This document shows, piece by piece, positions 51,497-61,046 of a DNA stretch of 64,000 nucleotides. The number at the start of each line of letters is the position of its first letter. The stretch's first letter is position 1. The translations under genes were made by a program, and so were the position numbers. Where the stretch lies: positions 1 through 64,000 of the forward strand of contig JACKCV010000006.1 of the NCBI GenBank assembly GCA_020633825.1, read 5' to 3'. The stretch is from Fibrobacteria bacterium (GTDB lineage Bacteria; Fibrobacterota; Fibrobacteria; UBA5070). A model generated the notes under the pieces. It worked only from the letters and a program-made list of their open reading frames with translations. It was not told the DNA's origin and made no database searches.

Positions 51497-52291
51497 TCAG
51501 AGACCCGCGAACCTCCTGCGCAATCTTTTCCGGGCCGTACGCCCCTCGGTTCCGATCGCCGGTGCCCGGAGGGCCCGACGCGCCACCTCCCTGGCGTCGT
51601 CGATCTCCCCCAGCGAATGCAGGACCGTGGCCAGGTCCGACAGGATCTGGAGATCGTTGGGCCGAAGGGCATCCGCCCTCTCCAGGGCGATTCGGGCCGA
51701 ATCCAGACTGGCCCCCCGGGGCATCCCTCCCAGCACCGTTCCGACCATCACCCGCTCGAAGGTCGAGAGGGATCCGAACCCTTCGTGCCAACGTCCCAGC
51801 AGGAACCAGCAGCCGGCATGGGACGGTTCGAGGTCCAGACAGGTTCCGACGCGACTCCGGATGGACCGGGAGAGCTCGAGTTTCCTCCGCGGATCCGATA
51901 CCGACGCTTCGACCGCATCCTTCAGGGCCGCGACGAACCAGGTTCCGGGATCCCCCCGTCTTTCCAACAGCAAGGTATCGACCACCCCCCGCGCGGAATC
52001 CAGGAGCGCCCTCCTGCGCGGATCGGAATCGGCTCCATTGGCCTCGGCCAGGATCATGTACGCGTGGCGCCACCGGAGTCCCTCCAGGTCGGCACCCCGC
52101 GATCGCAATTCGCGCACCCTGCGGACCGCATCCATCCTCCTCGGCGAGGAATACATCGCATCGAGGGTGTCCAGGAGGGGAGAAACCGCCCGCGATGGCG
52201 ACGAGACCGCGGAACCGACGAGGATCAGGAGTGCCGACAGGACTTGATGGTTGGATGGCATCCGACCAAGGATGATCTGGGCGAGTTTCAT
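51497..52291 (-). CDS. Exported helical-repeat protein
   Basis: A 264-residue protein with a signal-like N-terminus (HQVLSALLILVGSAVSSPSR) and an all-helical body. It has TPR-like pairs of helices (LRWRHAYMILAEANGADSDP, GTWFVAALKDAVEASVSDPR) and RVMVGTVLGGMPRGASLDSA followed by RIALERADALRPNDLQILSD, which is TPR-typical. Function unknown; TPR proteins scaffold others, here in the periplasm. The start at ATG 52291 gives the signal peptide; the ribosome site is weak. Confidence 0.6.
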   Translation of the reverse strand: MKLAQIILGRMPSNHQVLSALLILVGSAVSSPSRAVSPLLDTLDAMYSSPRRMDAVRRVRELRSRGADLEGLRWRHAYMILAEANGADSDPRRRALLDSARGVVDTLLLERRGDPGTWFVAALKDAVEASVSDPRRKLELSRSIRSRVGTCLDLEPSHAGCWFLLGRWHEGFGSLSTFERVMVGTVLGGMPRGASLDSARIALERADALRPNDLQILSDLATVLHSLGEIDDAREVARRALRAPAIGTEGRTARKRLRRRFAGL

Positions 52292-52411
52292 GGTCGTTGC
52301 ATTCCCGTCAAGCCGCCATGTCCATCCCGCATTCCCGTGCGGGGGATTCCGCTCCTCCATGTCGAGTTCGATGTACAATGGGGGATGTACCCTTTCGCGC
52401 GGAGTCCGATC

Positions 52412-52549
52412 ATGAGTGCGTCCTTCACCAGTCCGACGACATCATCCCTGAGACGGATCCATCCGAACCGGCCCGGCCCCGCCCACGTCGGAGCGGTCGA
52501 CGGCCTTCGGATCCCCGTGGCCGCCTCCCCCGAGACGGACATCCGATGA
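52412..52549 (+). CDS. Possible short leader ORF coupled to treZ
   Basis: A 45-codon frame starts at an ATG with GGAG seven bases upstream and ends in TGA at 52547-52549, overlapping the treZ ATG (ATGA). The treZ start itself has only a poor ribosome site, so treZ translation may depend on this frame. The peptide (start MSASFTSPTTSSLRRIHPNR) has no known homology, and codon use is acceptable but not decisive. Confidence 0.35.
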   Translation: MSASFTSPTTSSLRRIHPNRPGPAHVGAVDGLRIPVAASPETDIR

Positions 52550-54378
52550 ACCGCCTGGGCGCCCGGATCCAAGGGAACGACTGCACCTTCACCGTCTGGG
52601 CCCCCTTTCGGGAGCGGGTCGAAATCCGTCTGATCGAGCCCGTCGAACGGCTCGTCCCCCTCGCACGGGATTCGGAGGGCTGCTGGTCGGCCACCGCGTC
52701 CGGCGTCGGCCCGGGAACCTTGTACTTCGTGAGGCTCGATGGCCATCTCGATCGACCGGACCCCGCCTCGACCTCGCAGCCCCGCGGCGTCCATGGACCA
52801 TCCCGCGTCACCGACCTCGAGGCTTTTCCCTGGTCGGACCAGGAATTCCACCCTCCGGCTCCCGAAGACCAGGTCCTCTACGAACTCCACGTCGGGACGT
52901 TCACCCCGGAAGGCACGTTCCGATCCGCCATCGGGAAACTCCCCCACCTCGTCGACCTCGGCATCACCACCATCGAACTGATGCCGGTCTCCGCCTTCCC
53001 TGGCGGACGCAACTGGGGTTACGACGGTGTGCATCCCTTCGCGGTCCAGGAGTCCTACGGAGGCCCCGAGCAGATGCAGGAGTTCGTGGATTCCTGCCAC
53101 GGAGCCGGGCTCGCCGTGATCCTCGACGTGGTCTACAACCACCTGGGACCGGAGGGGAACTATCTCCGCGATTTCGGCCCGTACTTCACCGACCGGCACC
53201 GGACTCCATGGGGGGAGGCGCTGAATTTCGACGGTCCCGATTCGGACGGAGTCGTGCGCCATTTCGTCGAGAACGCCCATCATTGGATCGAAAGGTTCCA
53301 TCTCGACGGGCTGCGATTCGACGCCATCCACGCCATCGTCGACCAGGGCGCGCGCCCGTTCCTGCAAAGATTGACGGATTCCGTCTCGGATCCGGCGGGC
53401 TGCGCGCCCCGCCCCTTCCTCGTCGCTGAGAGCGACCTCAACGATGTGCGCATCCTCCACCCTTCCTCGCGCGGTGGGCTCGGATTCCACGCCCAATGGT
53501 CCGACGACTTCCACCACGCGCTCCACGCCCTGCTGACCGGGGAGCGAAGGGGCTACTACGAGGACTTCGGATCGCTCGAAGCCCTGGTCAAGGTGATGGA
53601 GGAGTCCTTCTTCCACAGCGGGCAATACTGCCTGCACCGTCGTCGCAGCCACGGCAACGACGCCTCGGCGATGCCCACGAGCGCCTTCGTGGTCTGCGGC
53701 CAGAACCACGACCAGGTCGGCAACCGGATGCTCGGCGAGAGACTGCCTTCGTTGACCGATCCTCCCAGGACCCGGTTGGCGCTGGCCGCCAACCTCCTCT
53801 CCCCGTTCATCCCCATGCTCTTCATGGGCGAGGAATACGGGGAGACGCGCCCGTTCCTGTATTTCATCGACCACGAAGACCAGGATCTCCGCCGAGCCGT
53901 GGCGGAAGGTCGCAAAGCGGAATTCGCGGCCTTCCACGACCAGGGCGAACCACCCGATCCCGGCGCGGAATCGACCTTCGGCGCATCGATCCTGGGATGG
54001 GATGCCCTGGAGCGCGCCGACGGGGCCTCCATGCTGGAATTCACCCGCCGCCTCATCGCCGTGCGCCGCAGCTGCCCCGCACTGCGACCCGGCCCGAGGG
54101 AGAACTTCCAGGTGAAGCGACCCGCGCCTGACGTCCTGGAGCTTCGCTACGCCCATGAAAGCCGAGCATTGTCCGTTTTCCTGCGCTTCTCGGATTCGCC
54201 GCTTTCCTTCCCCTGGACGAAACCCGGCCTCTGGCGTCCCCTGGTCGCGACTGCGCCTTCCGAAGCGCCCCGTGGCGCGAACGCCATCCTGCACCTCGAT
54301 CCCTGGGGCGTCCTGGTCCTGGAGAAGGTGCCTTCCGACCGCCCCTCCTCGCTCGCCCTGACCGGAGACGCCGCTTGA
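52546..54378 (+). CDS. treZ: Malto-oligosyltrehalose trehalohydrolase
   Basis: A 610-residue GH13 enzyme that releases trehalose from maltooligosyltrehalose. The N-terminal CBM48-like domain (CTFTVWAPFRERVEIRLI) is followed by the barrel: LYELHVGTFTPEGTFRSAIG, IELMPVSAFPGGRNWGYDGV, VILDVVYNHLGPEGNYLRDF, the nucleophile Asp about 259 in DGLRFDAIHAI, Glu about 295 in LVAESDLND, and NHDQVGNR. The FPGGRNWGYDGV phrase is diagnostic for TreZ. It is the first gene of a treZ-treY operon; the open frame upstream of ATG 52546 is not TreZ-like. Confidence 0.94.
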   Translation: MNRLGARIQGNDCTFTVWAPFRERVEIRLIEPVERLVPLARDSEGCWSATASGVGPGTLYFVRLDGHLDRPDPASTSQPRGVHGPSRVTDLEAFPWSDQEFHPPAPEDQVLYELHVGTFTPEGTFRSAIGKLPHLVDLGITTIELMPVSAFPGGRNWGYDGVHPFAVQESYGGPEQMQEFVDSCHGAGLAVILDVVYNHLGPEGNYLRDFGPYFTDRHRTPWGEALNFDGPDSDGVVRHFVENAHHWIERFHLDGLRFDAIHAIVDQGARPFLQRLTDSVSDPAGCAPRPFLVAESDLNDVRILHPSSRGGLGFHAQWSDDFHHALHALLTGERRGYYEDFGSLEALVKVMEESFFHSGQYCLHRRRSHGNDASAMPTSAFVVCGQNHDQVGNRMLGERLPSLTDPPRTRLALAANLLSPFIPMLFMGEEYGETRPFLYFIDHEDQDLRRAVAEGRKAEFAAFHDQGEPPDPGAESTFGASILGWDALERADGASMLEFTRRLIAVRRSCPALRPGPRENFQVKRPAPDVLELRYAHESRALSVFLRFSDSPLSFPWTKPGLWRPLVATAPSEAPRGANAILHLDPWGVLVLEKVPSDRPSSLALTGDAA

Positions 54379-57128
54379 ACACCCCGACCTCGACCTACCG
54401 CCTGCAGTTCACGCCCGACTTCGGGTTCCAGGACGCCCTGGCCCTGCTCCCCTACCTGCGCGATCTCGGCATCGGAGCCATCTACGCTTCGCCGATCGCA
54501 CGCTCCCGCAAGGGAAGCCGCCACGGATACGATGTGTGCGACCCCACGCAGGTCGATCCGGAGCTCGGGACACTGGAAGAGTTCGAGGCGCTTCTTCTCG
54601 AAACCGGCCGCATGGAAATGCAGTGGATCCAGGACATCGTCCCCAACCACATGGCCTATTCCCACGAAAATCCCTACCTGGCGGATGTCCTCGAGCACGG
54701 TCGGGCATCCCGCTACGCCGACTGGTTCGACATCACCTGGGAACACCAGCACCCCAGCCTGCGAGGCCGGCTCCTCGCCCCCTTCCTCGGAAAGCCCTAC
54801 GGGCAATGTCTCCTGGACGGGGAACTGCGTCTGGTCTGGGAGCAGGACAGTCTCTGGCTGGCCTACTGGGAGCAACGCTATCCCATCTGTCCGGAATCCT
54901 ACGCCACTGTGCTCCTGGAGGAGCGCGAGGGCCTTCCTCCCCTGCCCGACCCGGAGAACGAAGCGAGCCTGACCTTCCGGGAAGCCCTGCTCGTCCTGCA
55001 GGAACTGTCCAGCCTCGACTCCCCGGAAAGGCGCTCCGACCGGTGCGCCCTGGGACGGCGGACGCTGCGCGAACTGCTCGACCGCGAAGAATTCCTCCGC
55101 GAGCACATCGAGAACCGCCTGCGATCCATCGCCGACCGCGGCGCGGCGCCCTTCCTCGACGAAATCCTCTGCCGCCAGCACTTCCGCCCCGCCTTCTGGC
55201 GCATCACCGCCGAGGAATTGAACTACCGCAGGTTCTTCACGGTGAGCGATCTCATCTGCCTGCAGGTGGATCTGGAGCACGTCTTCGAAGCCACCCATGC
55301 CTTCATCCTCGGGTACATCGAACGTGGACTCGTCCACGGATTGCGCATCGACCACATCGACGGTCTCCGGGACCCGGCGGAATACCTCCAACGTCTGCGG
55401 GACAAGGCCCCGGGCGCCTGGATCGGGGTCGAGAAGATCCTCGAGCACGACGAACGGCTGCCGGGAGATTGGCCCGTCGACGGAACCACCGGCTACGAAG
55501 CGCTGAACCATCTCGATGCCGTCCTCGTCGACGAACACAAGGTTCGAAGCTTCGATGCCCTCTACCGCCGTTTCGCCCCGGACCTCGACGACCCGGCGGC
55601 GCTGCAGCTGGAGAAGAAGCGTCTGATCATCGGAAAGCACATGGCCGGCGACATCGACAACGTCGCGCACCTGGTCATCCGCGTCGCGGGCTCCGACCTC
55701 CTCGGACGGGATCTGACTCTCACCGGGATGCGGCGGGCCCTGGTCGAGGTCCTCGCCAATTTCCCCGTCTACCGCACCTACGTCACGGAGCGATCCTTCA
55801 CCCGGGACGATGCCCGACGGATCGCCCACGCCCTGGCCCTGTCCCGCAAGCGCATGCCGGGACGCGAGATGGAGTTCCACTTCATCGAACGGTTCCTGAT
55901 GATGCGCGGGGAGGACGTGCTCGAAAGCCAATACGACCAGACCTGGAAGGATGCGGTGATGCGGTTCCAGCAGTACACGGGCCCGCTCATGGCCAAGGGC
56001 TGCGAGGACACCTTCTTCTACGTCTTCAATCGCCACACGGCGCTCAACGAAGTGGGCGGATGGCCCATGCGATTCGGCGCTTCCGACAAGGAGTTCCACC
56101 GTTTCCTCAAGGATCGGGCCACCAACCAGTCCCGTGGGCTGACGGCCACCGCCACCCACGACACCAAACGCGGCGAGGACACGCGGGCCCGCCTCCATGT
56201 CCTGACAGAGATTCCCGCGGAATGGTCCAAGGCCGTCCTTTCCTGGAGGCGGCAGAACGCGGTCCACCACCCCCGGGGGCGGGCCGCCACGCGGCTCGAC
56301 CCCAACGACGAATTCCTCCTGTACCAATCCCTGGTCGGCACCTTCCCCTTCGAGGGCGCTCTCGACGACACCTACCGCCAGCGCATCCGGGACTACATGG
56401 TGAAGGCGGTCCGCGAGGCGAAGGTCCACACGGCCTGGATCAAACCCGACGAAGCGTACGAATCGGCGCTTCTTTCCTTCATCGAAGCCATTCTCGATCC
56501 ATCCAGGTCCGGGGAATTCCTCGCCTCCCTCCAGGTTTTCGTAGCCCGGATCGCCCCCCACGGGGTCTGGAACACGTTGGCCCGAACCATCCTCAAGTGC
56601 GCGATCCCCGGCGTGCCGGACTTCTACCAGGGATGCGAGGCATGGGATTTCACCCTGGTCGACCCGGACAATCGTCGCGCGGTCGACTACGAACTCCTCT
56701 GGCAGGGCCTGGCCCACGACCCCTTGCCGGCGGACCTGCTCGAGCTTCCCTTCGATCCCCGCCTCAAGCAATCGACCATCCGCAGGTGCCTCTGGGCCCG
56801 AAGGTTCGCTCCCGATCTGATCCAGAGCCGGGAGATCCTTCCCCTCGAGGCCAAAGGCGCGCGCAAACGCAACGTGATGGCCTTCGCGCGCCGCTCGGGA
56901 GATCGATGGATGCTGGCCGCGGTTCCCCGTTTCACGACCCATCTCGCCTCGTCCGGCGCCCCCCCCGTCGGAGAGGCATCCTGGGGGAACACGAGGCTGA
57001 TCCTTCCACCCGAACTCCGGGACCGGACCCTGCACGATGCCCTGTCGGGATCCGACATCCTCCTCGCGCACGAATTGCCGCTGCCCATCCTGTTCGAGCG
57101 CTTCCCCGGCGCGTTCCTCAACGGTTGA
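54375..57128 (+). CDS. treY: Malto-oligosyltrehalose synthase
   Basis: A 917-residue GH13 enzyme that converts the reducing-end alpha-1,4 bond of a maltooligosaccharide to alpha,alpha-1,1. The start STYRLQFTPDFGFQDALALL and LGIGAIYASPIARSRKGSRH, GYDVCDPTQVDPELG are TreY signatures. Further on, RGLVHGLRIDHIDGLRDPAE carries the nucleophile, APGAWIGVEKILEHDERLPG the acid/base, and ATATHDTKRGEDTRARLHVL the third site. A TTG start overlaps the treZ stop (TTGA), so the two are translationally coupled. With GlgX supplying linear chains this is the TreY-TreZ route from glycogen to trehalose. Confidence 0.95.
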   Translation: MNTPTSTYRLQFTPDFGFQDALALLPYLRDLGIGAIYASPIARSRKGSRHGYDVCDPTQVDPELGTLEEFEALLLETGRMEMQWIQDIVPNHMAYSHENPYLADVLEHGRASRYADWFDITWEHQHPSLRGRLLAPFLGKPYGQCLLDGELRLVWEQDSLWLAYWEQRYPICPESYATVLLEEREGLPPLPDPENEASLTFREALLVLQELSSLDSPERRSDRCALGRRTLRELLDREEFLREHIENRLRSIADRGAAPFLDEILCRQHFRPAFWRITAEELNYRRFFTVSDLICLQVDLEHVFEATHAFILGYIERGLVHGLRIDHIDGLRDPAEYLQRLRDKAPGAWIGVEKILEHDERLPGDWPVDGTTGYEALNHLDAVLVDEHKVRSFDALYRRFAPDLDDPAALQLEKKRLIIGKHMAGDIDNVAHLVIRVAGSDLLGRDLTLTGMRRALVEVLANFPVYRTYVTERSFTRDDARRIAHALALSRKRMPGREMEFHFIERFLMMRGEDVLESQYDQTWKDAVMRFQQYTGPLMAKGCEDTFFYVFNRHTALNEVGGWPMRFGASDKEFHRFLKDRATNQSRGLTATATHDTKRGEDTRARLHVLTEIPAEWSKAVLSWRRQNAVHHPRGRAATRLDPNDEFLLYQSLVGTFPFEGALDDTYRQRIRDYMVKAVREAKVHTAWIKPDEAYESALLSFIEAILDPSRSGEFLASLQVFVARIAPHGVWNTLARTILKCAIPGVPDFYQGCEAWDFTLVDPDNRRAVDYELLWQGLAHDPLPADLLELPFDPRLKQSTIRRCLWARRFAPDLIQSREILPLEAKGARKRNVMAFARRSGDRWMLAAVPRFTTHLASSGAPPVGEASWGNTRLILPPELRDRTLHDALSGSDILLAHELPLPILFERFPGAFLNG

Positions 57129-57263
57129 CCCCGCGCCCCGTGGCGCCGCCGCCCCCGGACCGCGGCGCCCCCGGCCATCCATCGCGGCCAAGTAGACAAT
57201 TCCCGTCGACAAGCGTCCGCCTTCCGCCGCCCATCCGCCCTCCGGGGGAGGCGGCGAGGAGTC

Positions 57264-59162
57264 TCACCGAAGTTCCGACCAGGTCGTGATGGGCTGGGTC
57301 GCCAGGAAGGGCGTCGCGGGAGGCATGTTCGAGAGATTGGAAAACCGCGGATCGAATCCCCAATTCCTCGTGGGAGCCGAGTAGTACCCGCCGGGCAATG
57401 TCTGGATGACCTTGCCGGTGGTCTTCAGGCCGCGGGACCTCGCCTCCCACATGCACACGAAACTTCCCTTGAAGTTCACGGTGGACCACGACAGATCCTC
57501 CAGGAAACGGATCGTGTTGTGCCATCCCCCCTCGTATCCGGTTTCGAAGGTCCAGTTGGAATAGTTGTTCGGAGGAAGGACCCACGGGGGCGCGGCCTTG
57601 TTCCCGGTCATCAGGGCCGCGTTGACGGTGACGGTGCCCTGGAAGGCGCCGCAGGTATCGGATCGCGCCAGGGCCGTGTCGTTGGGCGCGCCGTTCATCT
57701 TCTCCGGCGAGGCTGCATCCATGGTCCACAACGCGTTTTCCGCCCCCTGGTCGAGGTTCCCTTGCCGTTCGTCGCAACCGAACGAATTCCCCCGCTTGTA
57801 GTTCAACCATTTCGGACTGAGCAGGGTGATCGCGTCGGAGGCGATCAGGGCGTTGCAATAGTCTCCACTCGGAGGCGGGGATCCCAGGCTCCGATCGTAG
57901 CACCCGGGGGTCGGTTGGGTGTTGAAATCGCCCATGATGTAGACGGGATTGGGGGTCGCGATCGTCATGTTGCGGGGCAGCCGGGAGGCGTTGATGATCC
58001 GGAACGCCGTGATCGTCTGCTTGTGGGCCAGTCCGTGGTCCGCCCCGTGATCGAAGGTGTCGGCGATGTAGAAGACGGAGTCCCTGTTTCCACTGGCGAT
58101 CAATGCGGCCACGTCGAAGTTCCAGTACCGCACCCACGCCTGTTCGCGCCGATCCCAGAAGACCCGGTGGGTGTTCGCCCAGGATCCCGTGATCCAGGAA
58201 GGGCGGCCCGACCCGTTCCCGGGATTGATCCACCGCGAAGCGGAACTGGCCTTGTTCGCGAATTTCTGCCGCGACATGCCGGCCGGATCCGACGGCGAGC
58301 CGGGCATCAGGATCTGTCTGGGATCGGACGTCTCGATGGGCAGCTTCAGGCTGTCCACGCCCCACTGGATGTTGCGCCAGCCGTCCAACTCGGGAGGGGA
58401 GGTCGCGTCCGTCAACGGCGTGATCGAACTGGCCAGGGAAGGTTGGAACAGCACGGACGGATCGATCGGCAGGACCCGGTATTTGATGCTCCCCGCGCTC
58501 GCCCACTGGTAGATGGAACCGGTGGCGGTGATCGGACCTTGGAACTCCAGCGCGAGGTCCGCCCCTGTGGTGGGAGATCGGAAGAACGCCGATCCGTTGG
58601 TGTGGACCGGACCCATCACGTTCATGGACGGCCCGGGAGTGATCTCCAGATTCCCCTGGTAGAAGACCCCGAACTGGAAGATGGGGATCTGGTAGATCCT
58701 CATCTCCACGTCCACCTTGCTCTTCGCGCCCCCCGGAGCGTATCCGGTCGCGTGCACGAGGTAGGAGAGCTTGAGTCCGGTGAAGCCCTTGAACGGTCCC
58801 GAAGTGATCGGCTCCTGGGCGAGTTGGCCGCCGGTCATCCCCGTTTGTTCGACGCTGGACTCCCCCTTCAATCCATCCTCGGTCGGCAGCGCGGCCAGCG
58901 GGGTGCTGGGCAGGGTCATTTCATTTCCGTAGAGCAGGGCGGCCTTCTCCATGGCGGAGGCGATCTGCAGCGTGGCCTGGGTCTCCGCGGCGATGCGCGC
59001 CTTGATCCGCTGCTTCGAATCGACGCTCCCCAGGAGCAGCCCCTGGGTCTGGGTGACCATGGCGACCCCGACGATCAGGACGATGACCCCGATCATGACC
59101 ACCAGTCCGAGGACGACACCCATCCGGTGGCCACGCCGGCCGCGGGAAACTTTCCGGATCAT
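57264..59162 (-). CDS. PilX-type pilus assembly protein, large
   Basis: A 632-residue protein with an N-terminal hydrophobic helix (RMGVVLGLVVMIGVIVLIVG) as in PilX-N proteins, then a long soluble part (beta-rich; YIMGDFNTQPTPGCYDRSLG, QGNLEITPGPSMNVMGPVHT). PilX minor components sit at the tip of type IV pili. It is the last of four pilus genes on the minus strand. GAGGTG ahead of ATG 59162 decides the start over a GTG at 59168. It is far larger than Neisseria PilX and probably a species-specific tip adhesin. Confidence 0.7.
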   Translation of the reverse strand: MIRKVSRGRRGHRMGVVLGLVVMIGVIVLIVGVAMVTQTQGLLLGSVDSKQRIKARIAAETQATLQIASAMEKAALLYGNEMTLPSTPLAALPTEDGLKGESSVEQTGMTGGQLAQEPITSGPFKGFTGLKLSYLVHATGYAPGGAKSKVDVEMRIYQIPIFQFGVFYQGNLEITPGPSMNVMGPVHTNGSAFFRSPTTGADLALEFQGPITATGSIYQWASAGSIKYRVLPIDPSVLFQPSLASSITPLTDATSPPELDGWRNIQWGVDSLKLPIETSDPRQILMPGSPSDPAGMSRQKFANKASSASRWINPGNGSGRPSWITGSWANTHRVFWDRREQAWVRYWNFDVAALIASGNRDSVFYIADTFDHGADHGLAHKQTITAFRIINASRLPRNMTIATPNPVYIMGDFNTQPTPGCYDRSLGSPPPSGDYCNALIASDAITLLSPKWLNYKRGNSFGCDERQGNLDQGAENALWTMDAASPEKMNGAPNDTALARSDTCGAFQGTVTVNAALMTGNKAAPPWVLPPNNYSNWTFETGYEGGWHNTIRFLEDLSWSTVNFKGSFVCMWEARSRGLKTTGKVIQTLPGGYYSAPTRNWGFDPRFSNLSNMPPATPFLATQPITTWSELR

Positions 59163-59169
59163 GGTCACC

Positions 59170-60066
59170 TCAGCGATTGGTCAAGTTGGTGTTGCGCAGG
59201 GCCAGATCCGTTTCCATGCGGCAGAACTGGTATCCTCGCGACGAGGAATCCTGCTGGAGAAGCTTCCGGTCGGGGTGGCCGGTGCGCAGCACCAGGCGGA
59301 TCCGGACCTTGTTCACCATCCCGGAGGGGAACGCGGAAGACAGCGAATCTCCCCAACCCGTGGAAGGATGGTGGTACCAGAAGCGCAGCGAATCCAATCC
59401 CGTCGCGAAGACGGTTTCCGGCTGGATGTTGCGCTTGAGATACAGCGTGTCCTTGGATTTCCTGTAGGAGATGGAGTCCACGTTCTGCGCGAGGCCATGG
59501 ATCAGCGGGACGATGTCCCCCGCCTGATCCCAGGAATTCGGGGCGGCCTGCAGGGTCGACACGTCGAGCACCAGGGAATCCCCGCAGGAGCCACTGCCTC
59601 GGGTGCGGTCCACCACCCCCAGGGTGAAGGACCTCGGCGAGACTCCGGATCCCGAATGCGAGCCGGGGGCGGGTACCCGCAGGTCCACTCGGGCGTATCC
59701 CAGGTAGGCGAAGCGCGACGCGTCGTTGACCGCGAGCTTGAGCGTCGCCGTCGCGATGTCCCAGCTCCATCCCTGGATGGTATCGAGCCATCCATCCTCG
59801 TTCATCACGACCACGACCCGTTCCTCCCCGTCGCCGAACACCTTCATCCCTCCCGCGTAGTCCGGCAATCCGCTTCCCGCCATCCGGAATCCGCGGGTGA
59901 GTTCGTCGAGGAGCGCCTTGGCGGTCAGGTTCATCGTGGCCGCATCGTTGGAGATCTTCCAATCCCGGTTCTGGGCCGACAGCACGTACATCGCGCCACT
60001 CCCCACGACCATGAAGATCGCCAGGGCGACGAGGATCTCGACGATGGTCAATCCACGGCGTTTCAC
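59170..60066 (-). CDS. PilW-type minor pilin
   Basis: A 298-residue prepilin. MKRRG then LTIVEILVALAIFMVVGSGA is a class III signal with the cleavage after Gly and Glu at +5. The rest resembles PilW (QNRDWKISNDAATMNLTAKA, LLDELTRGFRMAGSGLPD). Gene order FimT, PilV, PilW, PilX matches the usual minor pilin operon. Its stop is one base before the next gene's ribosome site. It would help initiate pilus assembly. Confidence 0.85.
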   Translation of the reverse strand: MKRRGLTIVEILVALAIFMVVGSGAMYVLSAQNRDWKISNDAATMNLTAKALLDELTRGFRMAGSGLPDYAGGMKVFGDGEERVVVVMNEDGWLDTIQGWSWDIATATLKLAVNDASRFAYLGYARVDLRVPAPGSHSGSGVSPRSFTLGVVDRTRGSGSCGDSLVLDVSTLQAAPNSWDQAGDIVPLIHGLAQNVDSISYRKSKDTLYLKRNIQPETVFATGLDSLRFWYHHPSTGWGDSLSSAFPSGMVNKVRIRLVLRTGHPDRKLLQQDSSSRGYQFCRMETDLALRNTNLTNR

Positions 60067-60067
60067 C

Positions 60068-60457
60068 TCAAGGCACCAGAAGGAAGGTCGTCGTCTGGAG
60101 GGAATCCAGGAGATTGGCCCGGCGTGCCGTGAGCACCACCTTCGCCAGCCGAGTCACCGGGTACCCGGGGCAATCGGCGTCGGTCGGGGTGGATCCCCTG
60201 GCGTGCATGGTGATGCGGAACTGTCCGCGCGCGTCGGTCCAGGTGCTGTCCAAGGCGCGCAGGGCGGGAAGCGAGTAGTCCACGCGCAGGTTTTCCAGCG
60301 CGCTTTCGATGGCGATCCCCTCCTGGTCCCAGTTCTCCGATTTCCCCGCCATCTGCCGGGTCATCCTCGTGGTCTGCGCGAAAAGGGTGGCGACCACTCC
60401 GAGGATCACGAGGGCGATCATGACTTCGAGCATGGTGAGTCCGAAACGCAAGCGCAT
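60068..60457 (-). CDS. PilV-type minor pilin
   Basis: A 129-residue prepilin-like protein: MRLRFG then LTMLEVMIALVILGVVATLF, with cleavage after Gly and Glu at +5. The rest is short, as for PilV-type or general-secretion minor pseudopilins. GGAG seven bases before ATG 60457 supports the start. It lies between the FimT-like and PilW-like genes with one base to spare on either side. Confidence 0.82.
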   Translation of the reverse strand: MRLRFGLTMLEVMIALVILGVVATLFAQTTRMTRQMAGKSENWDQEGIAIESALENLRVDYSLPALRALDSTWTDARGQFRITMHARGSTPTDADCPGYPVTRLAKVVLTARRANLLDSLQTTTFLLVP

Positions 60458-60458
60458 G

Positions 60459-61046
60459 TCAATTCTCCACCGTGACCATTCCCGTGGCGGGGAAAACCGC
60501 CAACCGGAAGGTATCGTTCGGATTTCCCCGAGCACCCATCTTCACCGCCAGGGTCGCACAGGAACTGCCGTCGGGCCGAAAGACGATCGCGTAGGATCCC
60601 GACTGCGCGGTCCCGACCGTGCCCCCGGCCTGGTTGTCGCAGGATCGCAAGGGGGGCTCGGGCGACATCGAAGAAGCCTGTTGATGGAACAACAGACGGG
60701 AAGGGAGTTCCTGCCAATCCTGGAGGATCCTCTCCCCGTTGTCGAAGCGGCAATTGCGAGTGGTCCCCGACACGCCCGAAGAATCCACGAACCTCAGGAA
60801 TCGATGCCCGGAAAAATCCAGGACGATTCCACTGAACCTCTTGCGGGTCAAGGCGTCGGAACGGGCCGTCAACAGGGCCCCGCGGAGATCGTTCACCGCT
60901 CCTCGGGCGAGGGATCGAGAGATGAAGTTGGACCATTTGGGACCGGTGATGGCCGCGAGAATCCCGATCAGGGCGACCACGACCATCACCTCCACGAAGG
61001 TGAAGCCATGAAACCTGGTTGCGGTTTTGATCCCTCTCGTCTCCAT
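60459..61046 (-). CDS. GspH/FimT-type pseudopilin
   Basis: A 195-residue prepilin: RFHG then FTFVEVMVVVALIGILAAIT, cleavage after Gly with Glu at +5, followed by GPKWSNFISRSLARGAVNDL, typical of GspH/FimT. It is first in the minor pilin operon. ATG 61046 has GGGGA upstream. No pilT, pilQ or major pilin gene is in the window. Confidence 0.85.
   Translation of the reverse strand: METRGIKTATRFHGFTFVEVMVVVALIGILAAITGPKWSNFISRSLARGAVNDLRGALLTARSDALTRKRFSGIVLDFSGHRFLRFVDSSGVSGTTRNCRFDNGERILQDWQELPSRLLFHQQASSMSPEPPLRSCDNQAGGTVGTAQSGSYAIVFRPDGSSCATLAVKMGARGNPNDTFRLAVFPATGMVTVEN

Noticed and set aside
49491..52411. CRISPR array or tRNA in the gaps of this region
   Set aside because: No direct repeats at regular spacing and no cloverleaf with CCA or T-loop GTTCRA pattern was seen.
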